Assembly (NCBI GenBank): GCA_044221555.1
Contig: JBGAOY010000002.1
Location: forward strand, 186,001 to 250,000
From: JAEUJM01 sp044221555
Lineage (GTDB): Bacteria; Actinomycetota; Acidimicrobiia; Acidimicrobiales; DATDAH01
Reading direction: 5' to 3'
Length of the DNA stretch: 64,000 nt
A program made the position numbers and the translations under genes. Positions within the stretch are counted from its first letter, which is position 1. Every line of letters begins with the position of its first letter. Shown piece after piece: positions 50,006 to 58,436 of the stretch. Under the pieces are notes generated by a model. It was given only the letters and a program-made list of their open reading frames with translations. It did not search any database and had not been told where the DNA came from.

Positions 50006-50614
50006 TCAGCCCTCCAGGGCCGCCTTCACCCGGTCGACCGTGTCCTCGTCCAGGTTGGCGTAGACGAGCTCGGCGCCGGCGAAGCGCCCGACCTCGGTGA
50101 CCAGGGCATCGGCGTCGAGGTCCTCGACCAGCAGGGCCACGATGACGGCGCCGGGCTGCACCGCCTTCTTGAACCAGTCCACCCACTCGTCCGGGATGCC
50201 GAGGTCGATCAGCTTGGCACCGACCGCGCCGGTGCCGGCGCCGACCGCCACGCCGGCGGCCCACCCCACCGGACCGCCGAGGATGAGGCCGAACAGGCCC
50301 GCCCACAGGGCCGCCGACAGCGCGGTGCGCCCGGGTGACGGGTCGATGGTCTCCTGCACGTGGGTGCGGCCCTCTGGTGTCTTCAGCACGGTCACCGCGT
50401 CCTTGAGGGTGAACGCGTGGTGGGCGGCGAGGCCCTGGGCGGCGGTGAGGAACTCCTGCGCCCGGAAGATGTCGGGGAACGAGATGCCGACCAGCGTCGG
50501 GGCGTTCGGTCCGGCGTCGTCAACCAGGGCGGGGGCGTCGCCACCAGGGTCGTCCACCGACCGCTCGAGGGGCTGTGCGCCGGCCTGGTCGTCCGCCTGC
50601 TCTGGGGTGTCCAC
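50006..50614 (-). CDS. DUF1269-family membrane-associated protein
   Basis: The 202-residue protein matches DUF1269: TLVGISFPDIFRAQEFLTAAQ near residue 40, HAFTLKDAVTVLKTPEGRTHVQ, then a glycine-zipper membrane hairpin (FGLILGGPVGWAAGVAVGAG) and PGAVIVALLVEDLDADALV. The family is associated with stress responses, but its function is unknown. The first 38 residues are acidic and unstructured. It is divergent from hisE, with 45 bases between starts, and probably leads a two-gene transcript with the DUF445 gene. Confidence 0.85.
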   Translation of the reverse strand: MDTPEQADDQAGAQPLERSVDDPGGDAPALVDDAGPNAPTLVGISFPDIFRAQEFLTAAQGLAAHHAFTLKDAVTVLKTPEGRTHVQETIDPSPGRTALSAALWAGLFGLILGGPVGWAAGVAVGAGTGAVGAKLIDLGIPDEWVDWFKKAVQPGAVIVALLVEDLDADALVTEVGRFAGAELVYANLDEDTVDRVKAALEG

Positions 50615-50659
50615 GGGGCAAGCCTACTGGGGGGCCTCGGGCCTTCTAAGGTGCGGGTG

Positions 50660-50980
50660 ATGCCCCCAGGCGACGCCCACGCCGACGGCGGCGACGAGAG
50701 GGCCGGTGAGTCCTTCGAGTCGTTCCACCAGGTGCTGCTCGACCGCGCGGCGCGCCGCCCTGCCGGGTCGTCCACCGTGGCCGCCCTCGACGCCGGTGTG
50801 CACGAGATCGGCAAGAAGGTCCTCGAGGAGGCCGGCGAGGTGTGGTTGGCGGCCGAGCAGGGCAGCCGAGACGACCTCGCCGAGGAGATGAGCCAGCTCC
50901 TGTACTGGGTGCAGGTGCTGATGGTGCACGCCGATCTCACGCCCGCAGAGGTGATCGGCTACCTCTTCCGGCCCCGCTGA
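50660..50980 (+). CDS. hisE: Phosphoribosyl-ATP diphosphatase
   Basis: The 106-residue protein catalyses the second step of histidine synthesis, hydrolysing phosphoribosyl-ATP to phosphoribosyl-AMP. It has the HisE/MazG-like magnesium-binding pattern HEIGKKVLEEAGEVWLAAEQ near residue 48 and DDLAEEMSQLLYWVQVLMVH near 73. The first 17 residues are an acidic extension beyond the usual 90-residue length. The ATG at 50660 was used; GTG 50651 is possible. It is followed after 76 bases by the tRNA-His gene and then hisS-hisZ-hisG, forming a histidine-centred cluster. Confidence 0.92.
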   Translation: MPPGDAHADGGDERAGESFESFHQVLLDRAARRPAGSSTVAALDAGVHEIGKKVLEEAGEVWLAAEQGSRDDLAEEMSQLLYWVQVLMVHADLTPAEVIGYLFRPR

Positions 50981-51003
50981 CCGACCCACCCGCCGCAACC
51001 TGT

Positions 51004-51032
51004 TTGCAACCGGGGGAGGGGGCCGGTACACA
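51004..51032 (+). promoter_or_regulatory. Candidate sigma-70-type promoter of the tRNA-His gene
   Basis: TTGCAA (51004-51009) and TACACA (51027-51032) are separated by 17 bases and end 24 bases before the first base of the tRNA gene. The -35 element is good and the -10 element weak (three of six). The transcript could continue into hisS, since no terminator is seen after the tRNA. Confidence 0.4.
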
Positions 51033-51056
51033 CTCTGGTGCGCCCCCGGCGCGCAC

Positions 51057-51130
51057 GCTGCCGTAGCTCAGTTGGCCAGAGCGCCTGGTTGTGGACCAGG
51101 AGGTCATGGGTTCAAGCCCCATCGGCAGTA
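51057..51130 (+). tRNA. tRNA-His (anticodon GTG) lacking encoded G-1, with G1:U72 and A73
   Basis: The cloverleaf is complete: acceptor GCTGCCG/CGGCAGT, D stem GCTC/GAGC, anticodon stem CCTGG/CCAGG with loop TTGTGGA (anticodon GTG at 51091-51093), variable AGGTC, T stem ATGGG/CCCAT and discriminator A at 51130. The base before the acceptor is C, so the usual bacterial G-1 paired with C73 is not encoded. Position 1 pairs with U72 as a wobble. No CCA is encoded. This combination (no G-1, U72, A73) is known from a group of Alphaproteobacteria such as Caulobacter and is read by a divergent HisRS. The hisS gene starts 47 bases downstream. Confidence 0.93.
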
Positions 51131-51177
51131 CTCAGTCCCCGCGGCACGCAGCCATCAGCAGACGGAGCCCCGCCCTC

Positions 51178-52653
51178 GTGTCCACCGATCGACCCAGCGC
51201 CCGCCTGCCGAGCGGCTTCACCGACGCGCGGGCCGACGACGTGCTGGCCCGCCAGGAGATGATCGAGCGGATCGTCGGGGTGTACCGCCTGCACGGGTTC
51301 GAGGCGCTCGAGACGCCCGCGATCGAGTACCTCGACGCCCTGGGCAAGCACCTTCCCGACCAGGACGCCCCCGACGAGGGCGTGTTCGCGTTCCGTGACG
51401 ACGACGAGCAGTGGGTGGCGCTGCGCTACGACCTCACCGCCCCGCTGGCCCGCATGGTGGCCCAGGCGGGGCAGCACCTGGTGCGCCCGTTCCGGCGCTA
51501 CCAGACCGGCCCGGTGTGGCGTCGTGAAAAGCCGGGTCCGGGCCGCTTCCGGCAGTTCTACCAGTGCGACTTCGACACGGTGGGCAGCGCGTCGGTGGCG
51601 GTCGACGCCGAGGTGTGCGCCGTCCTCGCGGCCGCGCTGGAGGCGGTGGGCATCGCCCGCGGCGACTACGTGGTGCGGGTGAACGACCGCCGGGTGCTGA
51701 CGGGCATCCTCAACCGCAGCGGCATCGCCGACCCGCACACCCAGCTCACGGTGCTGCGTGCCGTCGACAAGCTCGACCGGCTGGGCCTGGCGGCCGTGGG
51801 CGAGCTGCTCGGTCCGGGGCGCACCGACCGCTCGGGCGACGTCACCCGCGGCGCGGGGCTCGACGACGACCAGGTGGCCACGGTGCTGGCCTTCGTGCAG
51901 GCCGGCGGGGGCACACGGGACGAGGTGCTGGGCCGACTCACCGACCTCGTGGGCGACGAGCCCACCGGTCGTATCGGCATTGAGGCGCTGGCCCGCATGG
52001 GGGGCCTGCTCGACGCCATGGGCCTGCCCGGGGCGCAGGTTGCGTTCGACCCGACGATCGTGCGCGGCCTCGCCTACTACACGGGGCCGGTGTTCGAGGC
52101 CGAGCTGACGACCGAGATCGTGGACGACAAGGGACGCACCCGGGCGTTCGGCTCGGTGGCCGGCGGCGGTCGCTACGACGACCTGGTCGAGCGCTTCACG
52201 GGCGAGAAGGTCCCGGCGTGCGGGGCCAGCCTCGGCGTCGACCGGCTCCTGGCCGCGTTGCGAGCAGTCGAGGGCGAGCGGTCGGCGCCCCGCGGGCCCG
52301 TCGTGGTGACGGTGATGGACACCGATCGACTCGACGACTACCAGGCCATGGTGGCCGAGCTGCGGAGCGCGGGGATCCCCGCCGAGCTCTACCCGGACGA
52401 CCGCTCGTTCAAGGCGCAGATGAAGTACGCCGACCGGCGCCGGGCCACCGCCGCGGTCATCGCCGGCTCGCAGGAGTTCGACGCCGGCGAGGTGGTGGTG
52501 AAGGACCTGGCCCTCGGCGAGGAGCTGGCCAGGGCCATCTCCGATCGCGAGGAGTGGCGCACCGCCCAGCCCGCGCAGCGATCGGTGCCGCGCCGCGAGC
52601 TGGTCGCCGCGGTGCGCGAGATCGTCGCCCGCACCGGCCCGGCGCGGGACTGA
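51178..52653 (+). CDS. hisS: Histidyl-tRNA synthetase (divergent, long type)
   Basis: The 491-residue class II synthetase charges tRNA-His. Motif 2 reads YQTGPVWRREKPGPGRFRQF followed by YQCDFDTVGS, where classical bacterial HisRS has FRHERPQKGRYRQFHQ. The histidine-binding motif is IVRGLAYYTGPVFE and motif 3 includes SLGVDRLLAAL, with a C-terminal anticodon-binding domain. It is longer than the usual 420-430 residues and looks like the alphaproteobacterial type, which fits the unusual tRNA-His just upstream. The GTG at 51178 is used, because a frame running back into the tRNA gene is not credible. GGAG lies 10 bases upstream. hisZ follows after 14 bases. Confidence 0.92.
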   Translation: MSTDRPSARLPSGFTDARADDVLARQEMIERIVGVYRLHGFEALETPAIEYLDALGKHLPDQDAPDEGVFAFRDDDEQWVALRYDLTAPLARMVAQAGQHLVRPFRRYQTGPVWRREKPGPGRFRQFYQCDFDTVGSASVAVDAEVCAVLAAALEAVGIARGDYVVRVNDRRVLTGILNRSGIADPHTQLTVLRAVDKLDRLGLAAVGELLGPGRTDRSGDVTRGAGLDDDQVATVLAFVQAGGGTRDEVLGRLTDLVGDEPTGRIGIEALARMGGLLDAMGLPGAQVAFDPTIVRGLAYYTGPVFEAELTTEIVDDKGRTRAFGSVAGGGRYDDLVERFTGEKVPACGASLGVDRLLAALRAVEGERSAPRGPVVVTVMDTDRLDDYQAMVAELRSAGIPAELYPDDRSFKAQMKYADRRRATAAVIAGSQEFDAGEVVVKDLALGEELARAISDREEWRTAQPAQRSVPRRELVAAVREIVARTGPARD

Positions 52654-52667
52654 GGGGCAGCGGCGCG

Positions 52668-53864
52668 ATGGCCTCCACCCAACCCGTCAGCGGGGCGTTC
52701 GACCTGGCCGAGGAGCAGGCGATCCACGCCGAGGCCCTCGCCGAGGCGTCACGGTCGTTCCTCCGTGGTCACGGCTACGGCCCGGTCAAGCCCCCGATCC
52801 TCGAGCGGGCGGCGCCGTTCCTCGACCGGCTGGGCGAGGAGATCCGCAGCCGGATGTACATCTTCACCGACCCCGGTGGCCACGAGGTCTGCCTGCGGCC
52901 GGAGATGACCATCCCCACCGCCCGCCTGTACGCCGACGGGATCCACCACAAGGGTGCGCCCTTCCGCTGCTACTACGTGGGCAGCGTCTTCCGCTTCGAC
53001 TGGCCCAAGGAGGGCCGCTACCGCCAGTTCACCCAGGCGGGCGCCGAGTACTTCGGCGCCGACGACCGGGCCGCGGCCGACGTCGAGGTGCTGGCCCTGG
53101 CCCTCGGCCTGGTGCGGTCCTACGGCCTGTCTGGGCTCGACGTGGTCGTGGGCGACGTCTCGTTCTTCGGTGCGCTGCTCACCGACGAGCGCCTGGCGCC
53201 CGCCTGGCGCGTCCGCCTGGCCCGAGCCGCCCCCGACTTCGGGTCGCTCGAGCGCGAGCTCGACCAGAGCCGCGCGCTCGAGACGCCGGAGCGGCCGGAG
53301 GCCGACGAGATCGGCGCCCTGCTCGACCAGACGCCTGCGGCCCAACGCGACGCGCTGCTCGGCCGCGTGCTGGCCACGGTGGGGCCCGAGCACTTCGGGG
53401 TGCGCTCACCGGAGGAGATCGCGCGGCGGCTGCTCAGCCAGGCCGAGGCCCTCGGGCCGATCGAGCCGGCCATCGCAGACGCGCTGGGCGCCCTGCTGGC
53501 CGTCGATGCGCCGCTCGACGAGGGTCTGCGCGAGGTCCGCCAGATCGCGCGGGAGGCCGGCTCCGACGCGCTGGCGGGCGTGCTCGACGGGTGGGACCGC
53601 CGGGTGACCCTGCTCGCCGAGCGCGGCGTCGAGCCGGGCTCGGTGCGCCTGCGGCCGCGGATGGGTCGGGGCATCAACTACTACACGGGCTTCGTGTTCG
53701 AGATCCACGACGGCACCGACTCGGACGAGAGCCAGCTGTGCGGCGGCGGTCGCTACGACGACCTCGTCGAGTCGGTGGGCGGCACCGAACCGGTGCCCGC
53801 CGTCGGCTTCTCCCTGGGCCTCGAGCGGGTGCAGTTGCGGCTGTCGGGCGGGGGCGCGCCGTGA
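52668..53864 (+). CDS. hisZ: ATP phosphoribosyltransferase regulatory subunit
   Basis: The 398-residue protein is a HisRS-like paralogue: RSRMYIFTDPGGHEVCLRPE near residue 60, FRFDWPKEGRYRQFTQAGAEYFG near 108, MGRGINYYTGFVFEIHDG near 332 and GGGRYDDLVESVGG near 354. It lacks the C-terminal anticodon-binding domain, so it is HisZ rather than a second synthetase. HisZ binds short-type HisG and provides activity and histidine feedback. It lies between hisS and hisG (gaps of 14 and 49 bases), the gene order known in several Alphaproteobacteria. Confidence 0.88.
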   Translation: MASTQPVSGAFDLAEEQAIHAEALAEASRSFLRGHGYGPVKPPILERAAPFLDRLGEEIRSRMYIFTDPGGHEVCLRPEMTIPTARLYADGIHHKGAPFRCYYVGSVFRFDWPKEGRYRQFTQAGAEYFGADDRAAADVEVLALALGLVRSYGLSGLDVVVGDVSFFGALLTDERLAPAWRVRLARAAPDFGSLERELDQSRALETPERPEADEIGALLDQTPAAQRDALLGRVLATVGPEHFGVRSPEEIARRLLSQAEALGPIEPAIADALGALLAVDAPLDEGLREVRQIAREAGSDALAGVLDGWDRRVTLLAERGVEPGSVRLRPRMGRGINYYTGFVFEIHDGTDSDESQLCGGGRYDDLVESVGGTEPVPAVGFSLGLERVQLRLSGGGAP

Positions 53865-53913
53865 CGGGGCCGGCGTCCGCACCGTGCGGGCGACCCGAGC
53901 AGGAGCACTCGGC

Positions 53914-54906
53914 ATGAGCCAGCCGCTGATCCTCTGCGTGGTCGCCAAGGGCTCGTTGCACGACGGCACCCTCGACCTGCTCGACCGCTGCTTCATCCCC
54001 ATCAAGCGCGGCGGCAAGACCCGCTCGTACGCCGCCCGCATGGGGGGCCTGCGCGACGTCGAGGTGCTGTTGGCCCGCGCCGACGAGATCCCCGACCTGA
54101 TCGCCTCCGGCCAGGCCCACGCCGGCATCACGGGCCTCGATCTGGTGAGCGAGGCCAACGCCGAGCCCGGGGGCGCCCCCCGCGTCACCGTCGTCATCGA
54201 CGACCTGACCTTCGGGCGGGCCGACCTGGTGGTGGGTGTGCCGGCCATCTGGCTCGACGTGACCAGCCTGGACGACCTCCTCGAGGTGGCCGCCGACATC
54301 CGTCACGAGCACGGCCGGGTGCTGCGGGTCGCCACGAAGTTCCCCAACCTCACCAGGTCGTACTTCTCGCAGCAGGGCTTCAGCGACTACCGCATCGTCC
54401 CGTCGCTGGGTGCCACCGAGGGCGCTCCCAAGGCGGGCACGGCCGACATCATCATCGACCTCACCTCCACGGGTGCCACCCTCGACAGCAACGGCCTCAA
54501 GCAGATCGAGGGAGGCCGGGCCCTGCGGTCACAGGCCTGCCTGGTGGGAGCAGCCGATCCGGCGGTGTGGCAGCCGACCCGTCGTCGGGCGTTCACCCAG
54601 GTGATCGATCTCATCGAGTCGGCCCTGGCCGCCGAGGAGACCCGTGTGGTCCGGGCCCACTTCGACCAGGCGGGCCCGGACTGTCGCGCCGCGCTCGACG
54701 AGGTGCTGCTCGACAGTGCCTGGATCGAGGCCGACCACGGCACCGAGCTCGACGGCCACCTGGCCATCGACGACGTGCACGAGGTGCTGCGGCTGCTGCG
54801 CGAGCACGCCGCGGAGACCGCGGTGATCGAGGCGGTCGACCTGATGGTGCGCCCGACCCACCACTACGCCGAGGCCTTCTTCGCGGGCATCGACGCGGTG
54901 CCGTAG
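53914..54906 (+). CDS. hisG: ATP phosphoribosyltransferase
   Basis: The 330-residue protein catalyses the first step of histidine synthesis, joining ATP and PRPP. Marks are LILCVVAKGSLHDGTLDLL at the N-terminus, LRVATKFPNLTRSYFSQQG near 134 and the PRPP-binding IIDLTSTGATLDSNGLK near 178. It is longer than the compact HisZ-dependent HisG (about 210-230) and has about 100 extra residues after the catalytic core (RVVRAHFDQAGPDCRAALDE onward), yet a hisZ gene precedes it. Some alphaproteobacterial HisG proteins of about 325 residues have the same layout. AGGAG lies 8 bases before the ATG. Confidence 0.92.
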   Translation: MSQPLILCVVAKGSLHDGTLDLLDRCFIPIKRGGKTRSYAARMGGLRDVEVLLARADEIPDLIASGQAHAGITGLDLVSEANAEPGGAPRVTVVIDDLTFGRADLVVGVPAIWLDVTSLDDLLEVAADIRHEHGRVLRVATKFPNLTRSYFSQQGFSDYRIVPSLGATEGAPKAGTADIIIDLTSTGATLDSNGLKQIEGGRALRSQACLVGAADPAVWQPTRRRAFTQVIDLIESALAAEETRVVRAHFDQAGPDCRAALDEVLLDSAWIEADHGTELDGHLAIDDVHEVLRLLREHAAETAVIEAVDLMVRPTHHYAEAFFAGIDAVP

Positions 54907-54951
54907 CGAGCCCAGCCGAGCGATCCGGTGCGGATGGAGCGGGGTCGGTGA

Positions 54952-55290
54952 TCAGCCGGCGGTGAGCGTGCCGTAGGTGATGCAGAGGCCCAGGACGTTG
55001 ATCACCACGAGGCCGGCCACGACCAGGATGGCCGCCGTGGTGCGCGCCGGCGTGCGGGTGACCCGCACCGGGGCGGGCATGTACCAGCCCGGCAACAGCG
55101 ACGCGCTCAGGTCGCCGTCCCCGGGCGGCTGGTAGGGCACCGCGTCGGCGGGAAGCGGGGCGTCAGGGTCGGCGGCCAGGGCCAGTGCGGTGAGCTCGTC
55201 GTCGGTGAGCTCGTCGTCGGCGCGCTCCTCACCGGTGCGCTCGGTGGGGAGGCGTCGGGTCTCCGCCGGCGTGGGCTCAGTCGTCGTCAC
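54952..55290 (-). CDS. Small single-pass membrane protein
   Basis: The 112-residue protein has an acidic, unstructured N-terminal 70 residues (ADDELTDDELTALALAADPD) and one C-terminal transmembrane helix (TTAAILVVAGLVVINVLGLC), ending ITYGTLTAG. No family is recognised. The GTG at 55290 overlaps the universal stress protein gene end by 14 bases, so it is the last gene of the DJ-1/USP/small-protein operon and is translationally coupled. It is convergent with hisG, with 45 bases between stops. Confidence 0.6.
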   Translation of the reverse strand: MTTTEPTPAETRRLPTERTGEERADDELTDDELTALALAADPDAPLPADAVPYQPPGDGDLSASLLPGWYMPAPVRVTRTPARTTAAILVVAGLVVINVLGLCITYGTLTAG

Positions 55291-55708
55291 GGACCACCAC
55301 CACGGGGCAGGGGCTGTGATGGACGCATTGCTGGCTGACCGAGCCCAGCAGCAGGCCGGTGAAGCCACCGACCCCACGGGCGCCCACCACGAGCAGGTCG
55401 GCGTTCGCGGCCGCCTCGAGCAGGGCCCGCGCCGGCAGGTCGCAGACCGCGGTCTCCTGGACCTCGACGCCGGCGGCGGTGCTCACCTCGGCCCGCACCT
55501 TCTCGACGATGGCGTGCACTGCGTCCAGGGCATCGGCCTCGTCGAAGTCGGCGGTGAAGTCGTGGCCGGTGACCGCGGTCTGGTCCAGGTAGCTCCAGGC
55601 GGCCAGGACCTGGACCGGGTCGCCGCGCACCGCGCCCTCCCGGAGGGCCCAGGCCAGCGCCGCCTCGGAGGACTCCGACGCGTCGACGCCCACGACGATC
55701 AGTCCCAT
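55277..55708 (-). CDS. Universal stress protein (UspA family)
   Basis: The 143-residue protein has MGLIVVGVDASESSEAALAW at the start and the ATP-binding loop LLVVGARGVGGFTGLLLGSV near residue 106 (G-x2-G-x9-GS type), ending PCPVVVVRDDD. It is the second USP of the window and differs clearly from the one at 17768. The ATG at 55708 overlaps the 3' end of the DJ-1/PfpI gene by 10 bases, and the small membrane protein gene overlaps its own end. Confidence 0.92.
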   Translation of the reverse strand: MGLIVVGVDASESSEAALAWALREGAVRGDPVQVLAAWSYLDQTAVTGHDFTADFDEADALDAVHAIVEKVRAEVSTAAGVEVQETAVCDLPARALLEAAANADLLVVGARGVGGFTGLLLGSVSQQCVHHSPCPVVVVRDDD

Positions 55709-56415
55709 GCAGCCACTGTACGGGGCGCGGGGCCGGGAGGTCGCCCGGGCCCATCCTGACGAACTGGCGCCCGATTCGGTTGCCAGGGCAGCCGAATCGG
55801 GATGCCGGCGAGCGGGCCCCGCTCGAACTGGCCGGGATCGTCCAGGGCGGCCCGCACCTCGTCCTCCACGTAGGCCGGGTAGGTGCGGTAGTAGCGGCCG
55901 AGCCGCCATGCGGTGAGGTAGAACGCGCTGCGCTCGAGGGGCTTGGTGAGACAGGTCGTGCGCGATCCGGCCAGCAGGCTGCGCCCGTCGTCGCCCGTCG
56001 CCCGGGCCAGCACCAGCACGCCGTGGCAGATCGCGCCGACCGGCCGGTCGAGGCCCCAGAACTCGGCTACCCGGTGCCGGAGCACGGCCGATCCCAGGTA
56101 CTGACGCATGCGGGGGGCGTGGCCGCCGGGGAGCAGCAGGCCGTCGTAGTCCTCGACCCGCAGGTCGATCCATGCGAGGGGGTCGCGGAACTCGGGCGCG
56201 CGGGCGAGCTCGCGGTAGAACGCCTTGGCCTCGTCCGCCGCGCCCAGTCGGCCGAACAGCACCCCCGTCAGGAGCTTCGGGTCGGCCTCGGGCACCACGC
56301 CGGCCCGCTCCGTGGCGAACACCACCTCGTGGCCGGCCTCGGTGAGCAGCTTCCACGGCACCGCCACCTCGGTGACGTCGAAGTCGTGGTCGGGCAGGGG
56401 CAGGAGGACACGCAC
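55699..56415 (-). CDS. DJ-1/PfpI (class I glutamine amidotransferase-like) protein
   Basis: The 238-residue protein has the DJ-1/PfpI fold: MRVLLPLPDHDFDVTEVAVP, VEDYDGLLLPGGHAPRMRQY near residue 88 and the nucleophile elbow GAICHGVLVLA with Cys130. Members are glyoxalases, chaperones or deglycase-like proteins in carbonyl and oxidative stress. Residues 200-238 are a Pro/Arg-rich tail. It leads the operon with a universal stress protein, which supports a stress role. No DosR-like box was seen in the 39 bases upstream. Confidence 0.87.
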   Translation of the reverse strand: MRVLLPLPDHDFDVTEVAVPWKLLTEAGHEVVFATERAGVVPEADPKLLTGVLFGRLGAADEAKAFYRELARAPEFRDPLAWIDLRVEDYDGLLLPGGHAPRMRQYLGSAVLRHRVAEFWGLDRPVGAICHGVLVLARATGDDGRSLLAGSRTTCLTKPLERSAFYLTAWRLGRYYRTYPAYVEDEVRAALDDPGQFERGPLAGIPIRLPWQPNRAPVRQDGPGRPPGPAPRTVAAWD

Positions 56416-56454
56416 GAGGAGACCGACGGTAGCGGCCCCCTGCTCGCCGCGACC

Positions 56455-58269
56455 TCAGTATCGCCAGAGGCGATCGCGGCGACCGGGGTCACCGTGCCAC
56501 AGCACGTCGTCGCGACCGTTGCCGTCGAAGTCCCCGACCGCCGGGTGGGCGAACGAGCCGTCCATGGTGACGGGGTTGCCGACGAACCCGCCGTTCGCCG
56601 TGCCCAGCCAGATGGCGTCGGCCTCGCCGCCGGCGCCGTACCAGAAGATGTCGGTGCGCTGGTCGGCGTTGAAATCGCCGGTCAGTGGCCGGTCGGACAC
56701 GTAGTCGCTGTCGGCGGCCTCGGCCGAGAAGCGGTTGTCCCGGGTGCCCCGCCACAACGAGTCGGGGGTGGCGCCCTCGCCGTACCAGAAGATGTCGTCG
56801 GGGCCGTCGCCGTTGAAGTCGCCGGCCAGGGGTTGGTAGTTGCCGTCGACCTGTGTGGTGCGACCGACGAAACGGCCGTAGATCGAGCCGTACCAGACCG
56901 GGTCGCTGCCCGCTCCCGGCTGGTACCAGAACACGTCGTCGGCCCGGTCGCCGTTGAAGTCGCCGACCACGGGCTGGTAGGTGCCGTTCACCGTGACGTC
57001 GACGTTGCGGAACGTCCGGCTGCGGGTCCCCAACCACAGGTGGTCGCGAGCCGGTCCGGGGGCGTACCAGAACACGTCGTCCACGCAGTCGCCGTTGAAG
57101 TCGCCGGCGAGGGGCCGGTAGTCGCCCCCCACCTCCCGCACGGCGTCCGAGAACCGGCCGTCGCCGGCGGAGTACCACACGTGGTCGTCGTCGCCGCCGG
57201 GGCGGTACCACAGCAGGTCGTCACGCCCGTCGCCGTCGAAGTCGCCGGCCGCCGGCTGCTGCCAGGTCGGATTGACGTCGATCCTCTGCACATCGCGGTC
57301 CGACGAGCGGAAGGTCGGTGCGTGGTACACCTGCGTCCAGTAGCTGGTCTGGCCTGCGCCGCCGGCGCGGGTGAGGCTGAAGTGCACGTGGTCGGTGTGG
57401 GGCGACGAGCCCGAGTACGGGGCCCACCCGCGCGCGGTGTCGTACAGCCGGAACATGTGCCGGTTCCAGATGATGTACATGATTCCCAGCCGGCGGGCGT
57501 TGGCGTACGTGTTGCAGTTGGCGTCGGTGGCGAACAACCAGTCGAACAGGCGCTGGACCCGGGCCCGGTCGGCGCTGCTGCCGGCGTTGTTGGGCCAGTC
57601 CCAGGCCCGACCCTCCTTGTGCTCGCTGGTGCCCCCGATGTTGCAGGCGCGCACGGACCCGAGGGTGCCCCCGCCGTAGTTGGCCTGCACGAGGCGGCGG
57701 AAGGCGGCCATGCCGGGCTTCTCGGTGGGGCTGCAGGTGGACTGGCCGTCGTAGTCGGGGAAGGGCTCGATGCCGCCGTTGAACGGCGGGGTCGTGATCT
57801 CCGGCGCCGCCGGTCCCCGGCCGGTGACCGTGAAGGTGCGGGTGGCGTAGGTGACGGGGTCGCGGTCCTCGAAACCCGGTGAGGCGCAGACCGCCTTCAC
57901 CCGGTAGGTCCCCGCCGCGGCGTCATCGGGAACCGTCAAGGTGCCGTGCCACGAGCCGTCGGCGTCGACGGGCACCGTCTCGTCGGCGGACACCGCCCCG
58001 TCGTGGACCAACGTGACGACGACGCCGTCGCCGGGCGTGCTGGTGCCCGGCAACACGCAAGCGGCACCGGACACCTCGATGGCAGTGCCCGTCAGCCCCC
58101 GGGCGGGCGTGCTGTCGAACGCCGGCCCACCCGATGCCTCCTGGCCGGTGGTCGCGCGGGAGGCCGGGGTCAGGAGGGTGAACAGCAGGACACCCGCCAG
58201 GGTCGCGATCGCCAGCTTGCGGACGGCGGCGGGCCGGCCCCGCTGGTCTCGCTCGTCGGACATCGTCAC
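56455..58269 (-). CDS. Secreted protein with M15-like peptidase domain and six FG-GAP repeats
   Basis: The roughly 604-residue protein has a signal peptide (LAIATLAGVLLFTLLTPASRA) and an Ig-like beta domain (about 50-150). A zinc-peptidase-like domain has GTSEHKEGRAWDW and SSPHTDHVHFS (about 215-320), and six FG-GAP repeats of the GDFNGDGxDDxFWY type follow to the C-terminus. The His/Asp/His pattern resembles M15 or VldE-type cell-wall hydrolases; the repeats form a calcium-binding propeller. It is probably exported to remodel or bind the envelope. The GTG at 58269 was chosen because GGGAAGGGAG lies 8 bases upstream; ATG 58263 and ATG 58311 are alternatives. Confidence 0.78.
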   Translation of the reverse strand: MTMSDERDQRGRPAAVRKLAIATLAGVLLFTLLTPASRATTGQEASGGPAFDSTPARGLTGTAIEVSGAACVLPGTSTPGDGVVVTLVHDGAVSADETVPVDADGSWHGTLTVPDDAAAGTYRVKAVCASPGFEDRDPVTYATRTFTVTGRGPAAPEITTPPFNGGIEPFPDYDGQSTCSPTEKPGMAAFRRLVQANYGGGTLGSVRACNIGGTSEHKEGRAWDWPNNAGSSADRARVQRLFDWLFATDANCNTYANARRLGIMYIIWNRHMFRLYDTARGWAPYSGSSPHTDHVHFSLTRAGGAGQTSYWTQVYHAPTFRSSDRDVQRIDVNPTWQQPAAGDFDGDGRDDLLWYRPGGDDDHVWYSAGDGRFSDAVREVGGDYRPLAGDFNGDCVDDVFWYAPGPARDHLWLGTRSRTFRNVDVTVNGTYQPVVGDFNGDRADDVFWYQPGAGSDPVWYGSIYGRFVGRTTQVDGNYQPLAGDFNGDGPDDIFWYGEGATPDSLWRGTRDNRFSAEAADSDYVSDRPLTGDFNADQRTDIFWYGAGGEADAIWLGTANGGFVGNPVTMDGSFAHPAVGDFDGNGRDDVLWHGDPGRRDRLWRY

Positions 58270-58436
58270 CGTCAAGGCTCCCTTCCCGGTGGACCGGATC
58301 GTGGTGGTCATCGACGAACCGGGACGGTCGCTGAAGTCGCCCTGGTGATCGGCGTGGGTCTACCCAACGGCGGAGGGGACGAGAACGACTAAGAAGGGGC
58401 GGTCCCCGTGACCCCGACCACAGAGGAGCGGCACCC

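Noticed and set aside
51091..51177. Upstream extension of hisS into the tRNA-His gene
   Set aside because: The extra 29 codons would overlap the tRNA body and match no HisRS N-terminus; the GTG at 51178 with GGAG upstream is preferred.
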